This document shows positions 6,203-12,467 of a stretch of 14,482 bases of DNA, one piece after another. The translations under genes were made by a program, and so were the position numbers. Within the stretch, counting starts at the first letter, position 1. Each line of letters starts with the position of its first letter. Origin of the DNA: Nitrospiria bacterium (lineage in GTDB: Bacteria > Nitrospirota > Nitrospiria > JACQBZ01). Location: the NCBI GenBank assembly GCA_919901335.1, contig CAKKOZ010000096.1, positions 3,574 through 18,055 on the forward strand. Reading direction: 5' to 3'. Under the pieces are notes generated by a model. That model made no database searches and was not told where the DNA came from. It saw only the letters and a program-made list of their open reading frames with translations.

Positions 6203-6751
6203 ATGAAACGACTGGAATGGTTGTTTGAAATGTTTCTGTGGCGGAGCCGGTTCATCGTGATTCTGGCGGTCATCTCCAGCCTCATGTCGTCGTTCATCCT
6301 CTTTTTGATTGCGACGGCGGATGTGATGACGCTGGTCGGCAAGTCGTTGAAATATGCCATGCAGGATGCTCGACTTCGGACGACCGAGGCGTATGAAGTG
6401 TTTCACAACGATGTGGTGGGGCACGTGATCGGCGCGGTGGATGATTACCTGTTGGCGACCGTGCTCCTGATCTTTGCCTTGGGGCTCTATGAGCTGTTCG
6501 TCAGCAAGATTGATCAGGCGGAGGAGGACGTCCACCACAGCTCGCGCATTCTGCTGATCAAGAATCTGGATGATTTAAAAGACCGTCTGGCCAAGGTGGT
6601 CCTGATGATCCTGATCGTCACCTTCTTTAAAAACGTGATCCACACCACGTTTGAGAATCCCTTGAACATTCTCTATCTCGGCGGCGGCATCTTTTTAGTG
6701 GCGCTGGCTCTCTATTTCACCCACCAGGCAGGTCCCAAGGAAGAAAAGTAA
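6203..6751 (+). CDS. YqhA/UPF0114-family membrane protein
   Basis: A 182-residue integral membrane protein with four predicted helices (~16-40, ~82-98, ~127-144, ~153-171). It matches the YqhA (UPF0114) family: an N-terminal FEMFLWRSRFIVILAVISS-type stretch, a central DDYLLATVLLIFALGLYELF and a conserved SKID segment. The loop before helix 3 is charged (LIKNLDDLKDRLAKVV). The family's function is unknown; ion conductance or stress roles have been suggested only by analogy. The ribosome site is excellent: AAAGGAG (6189-6195), seven bases before the ATG. It has a consensus promoter of its own and appears monocistronic, as the next gene has its own promoter 13 bases after this stop. Confidence 0.85.
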   Translation: MKRLEWLFEMFLWRSRFIVILAVISSLMSSFILFLIATADVMTLVGKSLKYAMQDARLRTTEAYEVFHNDVVGHVIGAVDDYLLATVLLIFALGLYELFVSKIDQAEEDVHHSSRILLIKNLDDLKDRLAKVVLMILIVTFFKNVIHTTFENPLNILYLGGGIFLVALALYFTHQAGPKEEK

Positions 6752-6763
6752 CCCATTTTTTTC

Positions 6764-6792
6764 TTGACAGCATCAAAGTTGTGGCGTAAACT
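6764..6792 (+). promoter_or_regulatory. Strong promoter of the exported cupredoxin-like gene
   Basis: TTGACA (6764-6769), a 17-base spacer, and TAAACT (6787-6792). The predicted start near 6799 leaves a leader of about 177 bases before ATG 6976. Confidence 0.6.
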
Positions 6793-6798
6793 TCCGGC

Positions 6799-6975
6799 CT
6801 ATTCCGAGGGGGTTATCGAGGTTGGAGTCGTCAGGAGGTCTTCCTCATTAGAAGCGCTGAAAGTCCTCTCTAGAGTTCAACCATTTTCGTTCGGCAAGAC
6901 AATACGCAAGTGAGTCTAACAGGACAAGGTCGAGGGGACTTCCCCTCCGCTTTTAACAGGAAAGGAGACAATCAG
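6799..6975 (+). promoter_or_regulatory. Long structured 5' leader
   Basis: About 177 untranslated bases lie between the predicted transcription start and ATG 6976. Visible structure: GAGG-TCTT-CCTC near 6836-6847, and a stronger hairpin GAGGGG-ACTT-CCCCTC (6932-6947) followed by CGCTTTT, 14 bases before the ribosome site AAAGGAG (6961-6967). The second hairpin could tune translation or act as a weak attenuator. I do not recognise a known riboswitch class. GTG 6910 is in frame with the gene but has no ribosome site and would remove the clean signal-peptide start. Confidence 0.4.
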
Positions 6976-7785
6976 ATGAAAGGGTTTATCGCAGTATTTG
7001 TTCTGGCCGTCGCGGTCAGTGTGGTCGGTGCTCCGGTGGTTTCGGCGTACGAAGAGGCGCCGGTTGCGGATGGCGGAACTATTTCGGGAAAGGTGATGTT
7101 TAAAGGGGCGGTGCCGGCACCGAAGACATTCGTTTTCGCGAAATTCCCAAACGCGGGATTCTGTGAAAAGGCCGATTCGGACGGCAAGGGCAATCGCGTC
7201 GTGCAACAGGTCAATGTCAAGGGCGGGGCCCTGGCCGATGTGGTGGTTTACATCGAAGAAATTGAAAAAGGCAAGCCGTTCAAATTCGACGGAACGGATG
7301 TCAAGACGGACCTCTGCCGGTTTCTGGTCGAAGGCGGACCGTCCAAGCTGACGGGCGTGGTGGTGAAGAAGGCCGAGTTTCGGGTTTTGAATAACGACGC
7401 CGACCCGACCGATCCGAAGGCCGCGACGGGCGTTCTGCATAATCCTCATGGTTATGAGATCTCCGGCGCAAGCAGCAGTACGATCTTTAACCTGCCGCTC
7501 CCTGAGAAAGGACAGATGATCAAAAAGCCGATGGTCCTCCGGAAAAAGGAAAGCACGGTGAAGATCGAGTGCGACCAGCACAACTATATGCAGGTCTTCT
7601 TCCAGCCGGTTGCGAATCCGTATTATGCGATTGTCGGCGAGGACGGAACGTTCTCAATTGACGGTGTTCCTCCGGGAAGCTATGAACTTCATGCCTTCCA
7701 CCCGATTTTGGGTTTGCAGGAAGCGAAGGTGACGGTTCCGGCCAAGGGCAAGGCGACGGCCGATTTTGCCTTTGCGGCCAAGTAA
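6976..7785 (+). CDS. Exported protein with cupredoxin-like ligands and carboxypeptidase-regulatory-like domain
   Basis: A 269-residue protein with a signal peptide (~1-24, cleavage likely after VVSA), so it acts in the periplasm or outside. The middle resembles proteins annotated as methylamine-utilisation or plastocyanin-like: LHNPHGYE (H155, H158) and IECDQHNYMQ (C199-x2-H202-x2-M205), the His, Cys, His, Met arrangement of type I copper sites. The C-terminal part (NPYYAIV, DGTFSIDGVPPGSYELHAFHP) is a carboxypeptidase-regulatory-like beta-sandwich. C63 and C114 may form a disulfide. A copper electron carrier or copper-binding role is an inference, not shown. The start is supported by AAAGGAG eight bases upstream. 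A strong terminator follows. The gene seems monocistronic with a strong promoter, so it may be abundant. Confidence 0.82.
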   Translation: MKGFIAVFVLAVAVSVVGAPVVSAYEEAPVADGGTISGKVMFKGAVPAPKTFVFAKFPNAGFCEKADSDGKGNRVVQQVNVKGGALADVVVYIEEIEKGKPFKFDGTDVKTDLCRFLVEGGPSKLTGVVVKKAEFRVLNNDADPTDPKAATGVLHNPHGYEISGASSSTIFNLPLPEKGQMIKKPMVLRKKESTVKIECDQHNYMQVFFQPVANPYYAIVGEDGTFSIDGVPPGSYELHAFHPILGLQEAKVTVPAKGKATADFAFAAK

Positions 7786-7823
7786 TATCGTTCTGAATCG
7801 TACCGTGTGTTTAAAAAGTCATG

Positions 7824-7859
7824 ACGGTCGCATCGCTTATGCGGTGCGGCCGTTTTTTT
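7824..7859 (+). terminator. Rho-independent terminator
   Basis: A 13-base-pair stem (7824-7836 with 7841-7853, two G-T wobbles), loop TTAT, followed by a run of seven T. It lies 38 bases after the stop of the exported cupredoxin-like gene. Confidence 0.9.
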
Positions 7860-7873
7860 GGGCTCCATCCGCC

Positions 7874-7902
7874 TTGACAGCGATGGGGGACAATGGTACG
7901 AT
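7874..7902 (+). promoter_or_regulatory. Promoter of tRNA-Ala
   Basis: TTGACA (7874-7879), a 17-base spacer, and TACGAT (7897-7902). The predicted start near 7909 is 17 bases before the mature tRNA 5' end. Confidence 0.65.
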
Positions 7903-7925
7903 GTTTCCGCATTAGTGAAACATGT

Positions 7926-8001
7926 GGGGCTGTAGCTCAATTGGGAGAGTGCCAGACTGGCAGTCTGGAGGTCGGGGGTTCGATCCCCCCCAGCTCCACC
8001 A
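7926..8001 (+). tRNA. tRNA-Ala (anticodon GGC)
   Basis: A 76-base cloverleaf including encoded CCA. The acceptor GGGGCTG pairs with CAGCTCC and has the G3-U70 wobble that identifies alanine tRNAs. Anticodon stem CCAGA/TCTGG, loop CTGGCAG, anticodon GGC. T-arm GGGGG-TTCGATC-CCCCC. Confidence 0.97.
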
Positions 8002-8017
8002 AGTTTCGATCCCTTCC

Positions 8018-8046
8018 TTGACGAATCTGTTCCACGAGCCTACGAT
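8018..8046 (+). promoter_or_regulatory. Candidate promoter of the purA leader or a short RNA
   Basis: TTGACG (8018-8023), a 17-base spacer, and TACGAT (8041-8046), the same -10 as the tRNA-Ala promoter. The predicted start near 8053 is upstream of a terminator-like hairpin (8086-8115) and of purA (8217). Confidence 0.45.
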
Positions 8047-8085
8047 ACGAGCGGGATACGATGGGTGGCGAGCGGTTGGTTTGAG

Positions 8086-8115
8086 AGCTCTGATCTCCGG
8101 GATCAGGGCTTTTTT
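8086..8115 (+). terminator. Terminator-like hairpin between tRNA-Ala and purA (possible attenuator)
   Basis: Stem AGCTCTGATC (8086-8095) with GATCAGGGCT (8101-8110), ten pairs with one wobble, loop TCCGG, then a run of T to 8115. It would end the tRNA-Ala transcript. Because a promoter candidate lies just upstream and none is convincing between it and purA, it could also act as an attenuator of purA. Confidence 0.75.
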
Positions 8116-8157
8116 GTGAAGGCAGACATCAGGTTTAGCCTGGGGCTGCCGTGGGGT

Positions 8158-8199
8158 CTGGGGGCATCGGAGGAGCAACGGCACCGCACGGGCCCCCAG
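8158..8199 (+). repeat. Perfect 8-base inverted repeat just upstream of purA
   Basis: CTGGGGGC (8158-8165) and GCCCCCAG (8192-8199) are separated by 26 bases and end 17 bases before the purA ATG. A second possible stem, GGCAG/CTGCC around an inner CAGG/CCTG, lies at 8121-8150. Both sit in the putative purA leader. Confidence 0.5.
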
Positions 8200-8216
8200 T
8201 TTCAATGAGGTCTGGA

Positions 8217-9515
8217 ATGCCGGCTTTGGTGGTGGTTGGAACCCAGTGGGGGGATGAAGGAAAAGGGAAGATCGTGGATCTGCTATCGGAGCAGGCCGAT
8301 GGGGTGGTTCGTTATCAGGGCGGACACAATGCGGGCCATACCGTTGTATTGGGGCCGGAGACTTTTGTACTTCATCTGGTCCCGTCTGGAATTCTTCATC
8401 CGGGCAAGCTCTGCGTGATCGGCAACGGCGTTGTGGTGGATCCCGCAGCGCTTCTTGAAGAAACCGGTCACCTGGAAAAACGAGGCATTTCGGTGCGCGG
8501 CCGGTTGCATGTCAGCAGTAACGCCCACTTGATCATGCCCTACCATAAGGCGATTGAAAAAGAGAGCGAACGGCTCAAAGGAGCTCGCCGGATCGGTACC
8601 ACGGGCCGTGGAATCGGGCCGGCCTACGTGGACAAAATGGCCCGCATCGGTATTCGCGTCGGCGATTTACTGGAACCCGACCTCTTCCGTGAAAGACTGA
8701 CGACCAATCTGGCCGAAATGAATCACCTTCTGGGGCAGCTCTATCACGTGGGGTGTTTTGATCTGGAGACGGTTTATCGGGAATACATGGGATATGCCGA
8801 GGCGATTCGGGATTATATTACGGACACGACCCTGATCGTCAATCAATGGATCGATGAAGGCAGGCGGGTTTTGTTTGAAGGCGCTCAGGGAACCCATCTC
8901 GATGTGGATCATGGGACATACCCATACGTTACCTCTTCCAGTGCCACGGCCGGGGGGGCCTGCACGGGGGCCGGTGTGGGCCCGACGCGCATCACGTCCG
9001 TGGTCGGCGTGGTCAAGGCCTACACCACGCGGGTGGGAAGCGGACCATTTCCAAGCGAGCTGAAGGATGGCATGGGCGTCCAGCTTCAGGAACGGGGCCA
9101 CGAATTTGGAGCGACCACCGGCCGACCTCGACGGTGCGGATGGTTTGATGCGGTTCTGGTCCGTTATGCGGTGCGGGTCAACGGGCTCAACGGAGTCGCT
9201 GTGACGAAATTGGATGTGCTGGATGCCTGCGATGAGATCAAAATTTGCACCGGTTATCGCTACCGTGGAAAGACGCTGAACGAGATGCCCTCCGGTCTGA
9301 CCGCTCAGGAAGCGGCTGAACCGATCTATGAAACAATGGAAGGCTGGGTATGTCCGACGACCGGCATGAAGGGCTATGAGCAACTGCCGGTCCGGGCGAA
9401 GAACTATCTATCCCGGATCGAAGAACTGATGGGATGTCGGATATTTTTAATCTCCACCGGCACGAGAAGAGAAGAGGCCATCGTACTGGATGATCCCTAC
9501 ACCCTTCGGGGCTGA
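8217..9515 (+). CDS. purA: Adenylosuccinate synthetase
   Basis: Joins IMP and aspartate using GTP to give adenylosuccinate, the first committed step to AMP; cytoplasmic homodimer. The protein has 432 residues, the normal length. The P-loop GTQWGDEGKGK (8-18) holds catalytic D13; GGHNAGHTVV holds H41. Other conserved stretches are GRGIGPAYVDK, EGAQGTHLDVDHGTYPYVT, KAYTTRVGSGPFP, EFGATTGRPRRCGWFD and TKLDVLD. ATG 8217 is chosen because GAGG (8207-8210) precedes it by six bases and MPALVVVGTQWGDEGKGK is the usual N-terminus. A longer open frame back to 8151 covers a structured leader and has no family similarity. The stop at 9513-9515 is directly followed by the tRNA-Lys promoter. Confidence 0.97.
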   Translation: MPALVVVGTQWGDEGKGKIVDLLSEQADGVVRYQGGHNAGHTVVLGPETFVLHLVPSGILHPGKLCVIGNGVVVDPAALLEETGHLEKRGISVRGRLHVSSNAHLIMPYHKAIEKESERLKGARRIGTTGRGIGPAYVDKMARIGIRVGDLLEPDLFRERLTTNLAEMNHLLGQLYHVGCFDLETVYREYMGYAEAIRDYITDTTLIVNQWIDEGRRVLFEGAQGTHLDVDHGTYPYVTSSSATAGGACTGAGVGPTRITSVVGVVKAYTTRVGSGPFPSELKDGMGVQLQERGHEFGATTGRPRRCGWFDAVLVRYAVRVNGLNGVAVTKLDVLDACDEIKICTGYRYRGKTLNEMPSGLTAQEAAEPIYETMEGWVCPTTGMKGYEQLPVRAKNYLSRIEELMGCRIFLISTGTRREEAIVLDDPYTLRG

Positions 9516-9544
9516 TTGACACAGCATCGGTCGTTTGTTAAGAT
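9516..9544 (+). promoter_or_regulatory. Promoter of the tRNA-Lys/tRNA-Glu unit
   Basis: TTGACA (9516-9521) begins on the base after the purA stop codon, followed by a 17-base spacer and TAAGAT (9539-9544). The predicted start near 9551 is 16 bases before tRNA-Lys. Confidence 0.65.
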
Positions 9545-9566
9545 TTCTGTCTTACTCGAGAGATAA

Positions 9567-9642
9567 GAGCCGCTAGCTCAGTTGGTAGAGCACCGCCCTT
9601 TTAAGGCGGGTGTCCCGGGTTCGAATCCCGGGCGGCTCACCA
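9567..9642 (+). tRNA. tRNA-Lys (anticodon TTT)
   Basis: A 76-base cloverleaf including encoded CCA. The acceptor GAGCCGC pairs perfectly with GCGGCTC. Anticodon stem CCGCC/GGCGG, loop CTTTTAA, anticodon TTT. T-arm CCGGG-TTCGAAT-CCCGG. Confidence 0.97.
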
Positions 9643-9654
9643 TTTTTGTTTTGT

Positions 9655-9729
9655 GTCCCCATCGTCTAGCCCGGCCTAGGACATCGCCCTTTCACGGCGG
9701 TAACGGGGGTTCAAATCCCCCTGGGGACA
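9655..9729 (+). tRNA. tRNA-Glu (anticodon TTC), no encoded CCA
   Basis: A 75-base cloverleaf starting 12 bases after tRNA-Lys, probably co-transcribed. The acceptor GTCCCCA pairs with TGGGGAC. Loop CTTTCAC, anticodon TTC. T-arm GGGGG-TTCAAAT-CCCCC. The discriminator A is followed by TTTA, so CCA must be added after transcription, unlike the two other tRNAs here. Confidence 0.95.
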
Positions 9730-9777
9730 TTTATATCATAGGGGTTTACGTCGCCGCCATTCCTTATCTCCCTATCT

Positions 9778-10797
9778 TCAGGATCGTTCCACAACCTCCA
9801 CGGTGACGGCATGAAGTCCGGTTGCGCCGTTCGGAAAGCCGCGGGTGTATTCTTCGGGTTGTAGGCGTCCGGAACGATCTGTCGCGCGAACAACGATACG
9901 ATAGACCCCGGCCCGGGGAACCTGCCAGTCAAACCGCCAGAAAACCCAGGTATGGGGGGATAAAGGCGGATCCAGATCTGCGGAACTCCACGTGCGTCCT
10001 CCATCGGTGCTGACCTCGACCTGCCGTATGCCGGCCGATCCCGCAAAGGCGATTCCCCGGATGACTTGTTTTAAACTGGTCAATTCCTGATAGGCCCCGG
10101 GACCGTCGATCCGGGACATGATTCCGATGACGGCCTCGTCAGACCATCCTCGCTGTTGCCAGTAGCCAAGATAGTCCGATTCCGTCACCTCGATTTCCAT
10201 GATCCATTTCACGTTTTTCATCCCGTAAATTCCCGGCACCACGGCTCTCAATGGATAGCCGTGTTTTCGGGGAAGATCCACCCCGTTCATTTGATAGGCC
10301 AGCAAAACGTCGCCGTCCATGGCCCGCGTCAAGGGGATGCTGTCGGTATACCCCTCGGCCGCTTTGAAGACGACTTTTTTAGCTTGCGGATCAACCCCCG
10401 CTTCAACCAGCAGGTCCCTGAGCGAGACCCCCCGCCAGATCGCATTGCTGATTGTATCGCCGCCCACTGGATTCTCAATGCATTCCAATGTCACGGCCGC
10501 TTCATGTGCCGGCCGCCGTTTGATTGCGGCATAGGTTAGAATAAGGGGCCTCTTCACGCGGCCCGTGAGGTTGAGTGTCCATCGAGAGTAGTCCAGATCC
10601 TGGATCATTTTCGACATGCGGCCCAGGTCATAAACGTAGAATTCATGGTTCGGTGTAATCGGAGGGGTGTTCCGTGGCGGGAGGGACAGGAATGTCTTTA
10701 GAAAATACATCGCCCCCTGTGCCTTGTTGCCAGCCAGGGCCAGCACGGCGCTCAGTCCGGATATTTGGAGGAATTTTCGACGGTTCCAGGAACGCAT
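9778..10797 (-). CDS. Tat-exported sulfite-oxidase-family molybdopterin oxidoreductase
   Basis: A 339-residue periplasmic molybdoenzyme of the sulfite oxidase family. The N-terminus is a twin-arginine signal: NRRKFLQ (5-11) before a hydrophobic stretch to ~28. The molybdopterin domain holds the likely Mo-ligand cysteine C106 in TLECIENPVGG, with WRGVSLRDLL and GYPLRAVVPGIYGMKNVKWI downstream. The C-terminal ~90 residues (IRQVEVSTDGGRTWSSADL) form the Ig-like Mo-co dimerisation domain seen in true sulfite oxidases. No haem motif is visible, so electrons must go to a separate acceptor. The frame extends to ATG 10848, but starting at 10797 places the RR motif at residue 6, and a TATAAT at 10825-10820 implies transcription begins after 10848. 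Sulfite as substrate is plausible but unproved. Confidence 0.88.
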   Translation of the reverse strand: MRSWNRRKFLQISGLSAVLALAGNKAQGAMYFLKTFLSLPPRNTPPITPNHEFYVYDLGRMSKMIQDLDYSRWTLNLTGRVKRPLILTYAAIKRRPAHEAAVTLECIENPVGGDTISNAIWRGVSLRDLLVEAGVDPQAKKVVFKAAEGYTDSIPLTRAMDGDVLLAYQMNGVDLPRKHGYPLRAVVPGIYGMKNVKWIMEIEVTESDYLGYWQQRGWSDEAVIGIMSRIDGPGAYQELTSLKQVIRGIAFAGSAGIRQVEVSTDGGRTWSSADLDPPLSPHTWVFWRFDWQVPRAGVYRIVVRATDRSGRLQPEEYTRGFPNGATGLHAVTVEVVERS

Positions 10798-10819
10798 AGT
10801 CTTACCGGTAACGGTCCTG

Positions 10820-10848
10820 ATTATAGGCCGGCGGGCATTGCAATGCAA
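10820..10848 (-). promoter_or_regulatory. Candidate promoter of the sulfite-oxidase-like gene
   Basis: On the minus strand: TTGCAT (10848-10843), a 17-base spacer, and a perfect TATAAT (10825-10820). The start near 10813 gives a ~16-base leader to the chosen ATG at 10797. Confidence 0.5.
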
Positions 10849-10859
10849 CGGGTAGACGC

Positions 10860-10888
10860 TTGCAATTTCATGGATGGTCGGTTATAGT
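10860..10888 (+). promoter_or_regulatory. Candidate promoter of the first SUMF1-fold gene
   Basis: TTGCAA (10860-10865), a 17-base spacer, and TATAGT (10883-10888). The predicted start is near 10895. Its -35 lies 11 bases from the -35 of the divergent molybdoenzyme promoter, so the two could share a regulator. Confidence 0.5.
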
Positions 10889-10959
10889 GCTTCCGTTTTA
10901 AAATAACGATCCGCTGTTCAGTTGTTTCATAAAGATCGCCGACGGCGAAAGGGTGCGGC

Positions 10960-11880
10960 ATGAAAAAAGATGCGTTATACTACGGCACGCTCGTCACATT
11001 CATCGCTTTTTTTCTCATGATCGGGTTTTTCATTTACGACGCCATCCAATCAAGCCGTCTCGCGTCCAAAGCCCGGAGCATGAACACCGAACAGGCGCGG
11101 GAGGGTCAGGAACGTTTACGGGATTTCAGCCGCTTCAGAACGATCAAGGGCGAGGACGGAAGCGAAATGGTATTAATTCCGGAGGGACCTTTTCAGATGG
11201 GCAGCCTGGCCGGCAACGGGGACTCGGATGAAATGCCCCAGCACGCGGTCTACTTGCCGGCTTTTTATATTGATCGGAAGGAAGTGACCCAGGCCCAGTT
11301 TGCTCGATTCTCACAGGCCACGCAATATCCAAAACCGGTTGTTCCGGTTTTTGAAGAGGAACTATCCCTCATCACCCGACCCGAGCTGCCGGTTGTCGGT
11401 CTATCATGGGATGCCGCCGAAAATTATTGTCAATGGTCCGGAAAGCGGCTGCCGACCGAGGCGGAATGGGAGAAAGCGGCCGGCGGAGAACAGGGGTATC
11501 GGTGGCCGTGGGGAAATGACTTTCTCGACAGGACGGCCAATCTCCGGGGGGATGAGGACGGCTATGAATTTTTAGCCCCGCCGGGACAGTTTGAGTCAGG
11601 GCGGAGCCCCTATGGATTGTATGATATGGCCGGCAACGCGGCGGAATGGGCGGCGGATTGGTACGATGCGGATTATTACAAGACGGCACCCTTCAAAGTT
11701 CCCAAAGGACCCGAGACGGGGAAATTCCGGGTTTATCGGGGAGGGTCCTGGAATGAGTCCTCGGTCAATGCGAGAGCGGCAAAACGCTTTACGGCAGCCC
11801 AACATCAGACCAGCGCGGTGATCGGATTCCGTTGTGCCAAAGATGCATCATCCCCCGGCGAGGAATCAAAATCCAACTAG
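10960..11880 (+). CDS. Membrane-anchored FGE-sulfatase (SUMF1) domain protein 1
   Basis: 306 residues. One N-terminal transmembrane anchor (~8-29), a linker rich in charged residues (~32-62), then a complete FGE-sulfatase domain (~66-298) probably on the outer side. Domain marks: MVLIPEGPFQMGS, FYIDRKEVTQAQFARF, GLSWDAAENYCQW, GKRLPTEAEWEKAA, WPWGN, SPYGLYDMAGNAAEW, RGGSWNES and VIGFRCAKD. True formylglycine-generating enzymes have an active-site cysteine pair near RGGSF; here the region reads RGGSWNES with no cysteine, so it is probably not an FGE and may be a binding or maturation factor, as inferred for other SUMF1-fold proteins such as NirV. GAAAGGG (10947-10953) supports the ATG. Divergent from the molybdoenzyme gene. 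Confidence 0.88.
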   Translation: MKKDALYYGTLVTFIAFFLMIGFFIYDAIQSSRLASKARSMNTEQAREGQERLRDFSRFRTIKGEDGSEMVLIPEGPFQMGSLAGNGDSDEMPQHAVYLPAFYIDRKEVTQAQFARFSQATQYPKPVVPVFEEELSLITRPELPVVGLSWDAAENYCQWSGKRLPTEAEWEKAAGGEQGYRWPWGNDFLDRTANLRGDEDGYEFLAPPGQFESGRSPYGLYDMAGNAAEWAADWYDADYYKTAPFKVPKGPETGKFRVYRGGSWNESSVNARAAKRFTAAQHQTSAVIGFRCAKDASSPGEESKSN

Positions 11881-11926
11881 CCGGTTGCGACGCCCCGGTG
11901 TCGCATGTTGGAATCTCCGGCCTTGC

Positions 11927-12049
11927 TTAGAAGAGACCAAAATAATAGAGGATGAGAAAGACGGCTAGGATGAGATTTGCCACCATGCCGAGCAGCACGA
12001 TAAAGTCAAAGGTGGGCGTGTTTCGTTTTTTCTGTTCGGGCGTGTCCAT
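11927..12049 (-). CDS. Small single-helix membrane protein (40 aa)
   Basis: A 40-residue frame: ATG at 12049, TAA at 11929-11927. A hydrophilic basic N-terminus (MDTPEQKKRNTPTFD) precedes one long hydrophobic helix (IVLLGMVANLILAVFLILYY). The positive N-terminal charge predicts the N-terminus inside. GGAG lies about nine bases upstream, and a promoter candidate (TTGACT/16/TAGAAT) sits at 12112-12085, so the gene is credible despite its size. It runs against the neighbouring genes. It does not carry the Y-T-G-A-V-F motif of the nearby paralogues. Function unknown; its size and shape resemble accessory subunits of respiratory complexes, which is only an analogy. Confidence 0.6.
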   Translation of the reverse strand: MDTPEQKKRNTPTFDFIVLLGMVANLILAVFLILYYFGLF

Positions 12050-12084
12050 GATGCGATTCTCCACCGTGGCTTGAAGTGTGACCT

Positions 12085-12112
12085 ATTCTAACAAGGATCT
12101 ATTAAAAGTCAA
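12085..12112 (-). promoter_or_regulatory. Candidate promoter of the 40-aa membrane protein gene
   Basis: On the minus strand: TTGACT (12112-12107), a 16-base spacer, and TAGAAT (12090-12085). These are the same hexamers as the promoter of the sigma-54 activator gene. Confidence 0.45.
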
Positions 12113-12162
12113 GCGGTTTTTGATGGACGGGATGGCCAGGAAGACGCCGATCATCGTTAGGC

Positions 12163-12192
12163 TTGACACGTCGGATCGAACCTTATTATAAT
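12163..12192 (+). promoter_or_regulatory. Near-perfect promoter of the small membrane protein cluster
   Basis: Perfect TTGACA (12163-12168), an 18-base spacer, and perfect TATAAT (12187-12192). The predicted start is near 12199. It is the closest to consensus in the window and directs transcription into the run of small GxxxG membrane proteins. Confidence 0.7.
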
Positions 12193-12239
12193 GGCTCCCT
12201 GGGTCATGAAATACGGATAGAAATACTACAGAGACTACG

Positions 12240-12359
12240 ATGATTCATTTCTTCTTTTACGCCCTTTCCGTTTCCCTCTATACGGCCGCGGTTTTTGTGG
12301 CCGGGATGTATGTCGGAGAGAAATTGGAACACGCGTGGAAACATCGTCGACAGATCTGA
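12240..12359 (+). CDS. Small GxxxG membrane protein, copy 1 (39 aa)
   Basis: A 39-residue protein (ATG 12240, TGA 12357-12359) that is nearly all one transmembrane helix. The core YTAAVFVAGMYVGE (14-27) matches the motif of two neighbouring genes, including the G22-x3-G26 pair. The N-terminus MIHFFFYAL parallels MKHFFYAV of copy 3. The tail after the helix is basic (KLEHAWKHRRQI), predicting that the C-terminus faces the cytoplasm. The ribosome site is poor (GAGA), but the promoter upstream is near perfect and the protein-level similarity to the neighbours supports that it is real. I do not recognise the family. Confidence 0.7.
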   Translation: MIHFFFYALSVSLYTAAVFVAGMYVGEKLEHAWKHRRQI

Positions 12360-12467
12360 TGGCTGAAACGCTGACATTTTGTCACGGGGTATCGTCAACC
12401 GCACTAACTCATTCGCAGCGTGCGTGAGCTGATTTCCATGACTGCACCGGGAAAGGTTGTTTTGTCA

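Noticed and set aside
7912..8205. Minus-strand frame over tRNA-Ala
   Set aside because: It covers a structurally perfect tRNA gene; frames over tRNAs commonly arise by chance.
8667..9383. Minus-strand open frame of 238 codons inside purA
   Set aside because: It is antisense to a complete, well-conserved PurA and has no recognisable domain.
9730..9777. Possible terminator or attachment site after tRNA-Glu
   Set aside because: Only a six-base stem (ATAGGG/CCCTAT) with a long loop is present; there is no T run, no repeat of the tRNA 3' end and no integrase.
9582..9806. Plus-strand frame over tRNA-Lys and tRNA-Glu
   Set aside because: It is the translation of two clear tRNA genes, not a protein.
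12204..12404. 66-codon minus-strand frame opposite copy 1
   Set aside because: It is antisense to the conserved small membrane protein and lacks a ribosome site or domain.
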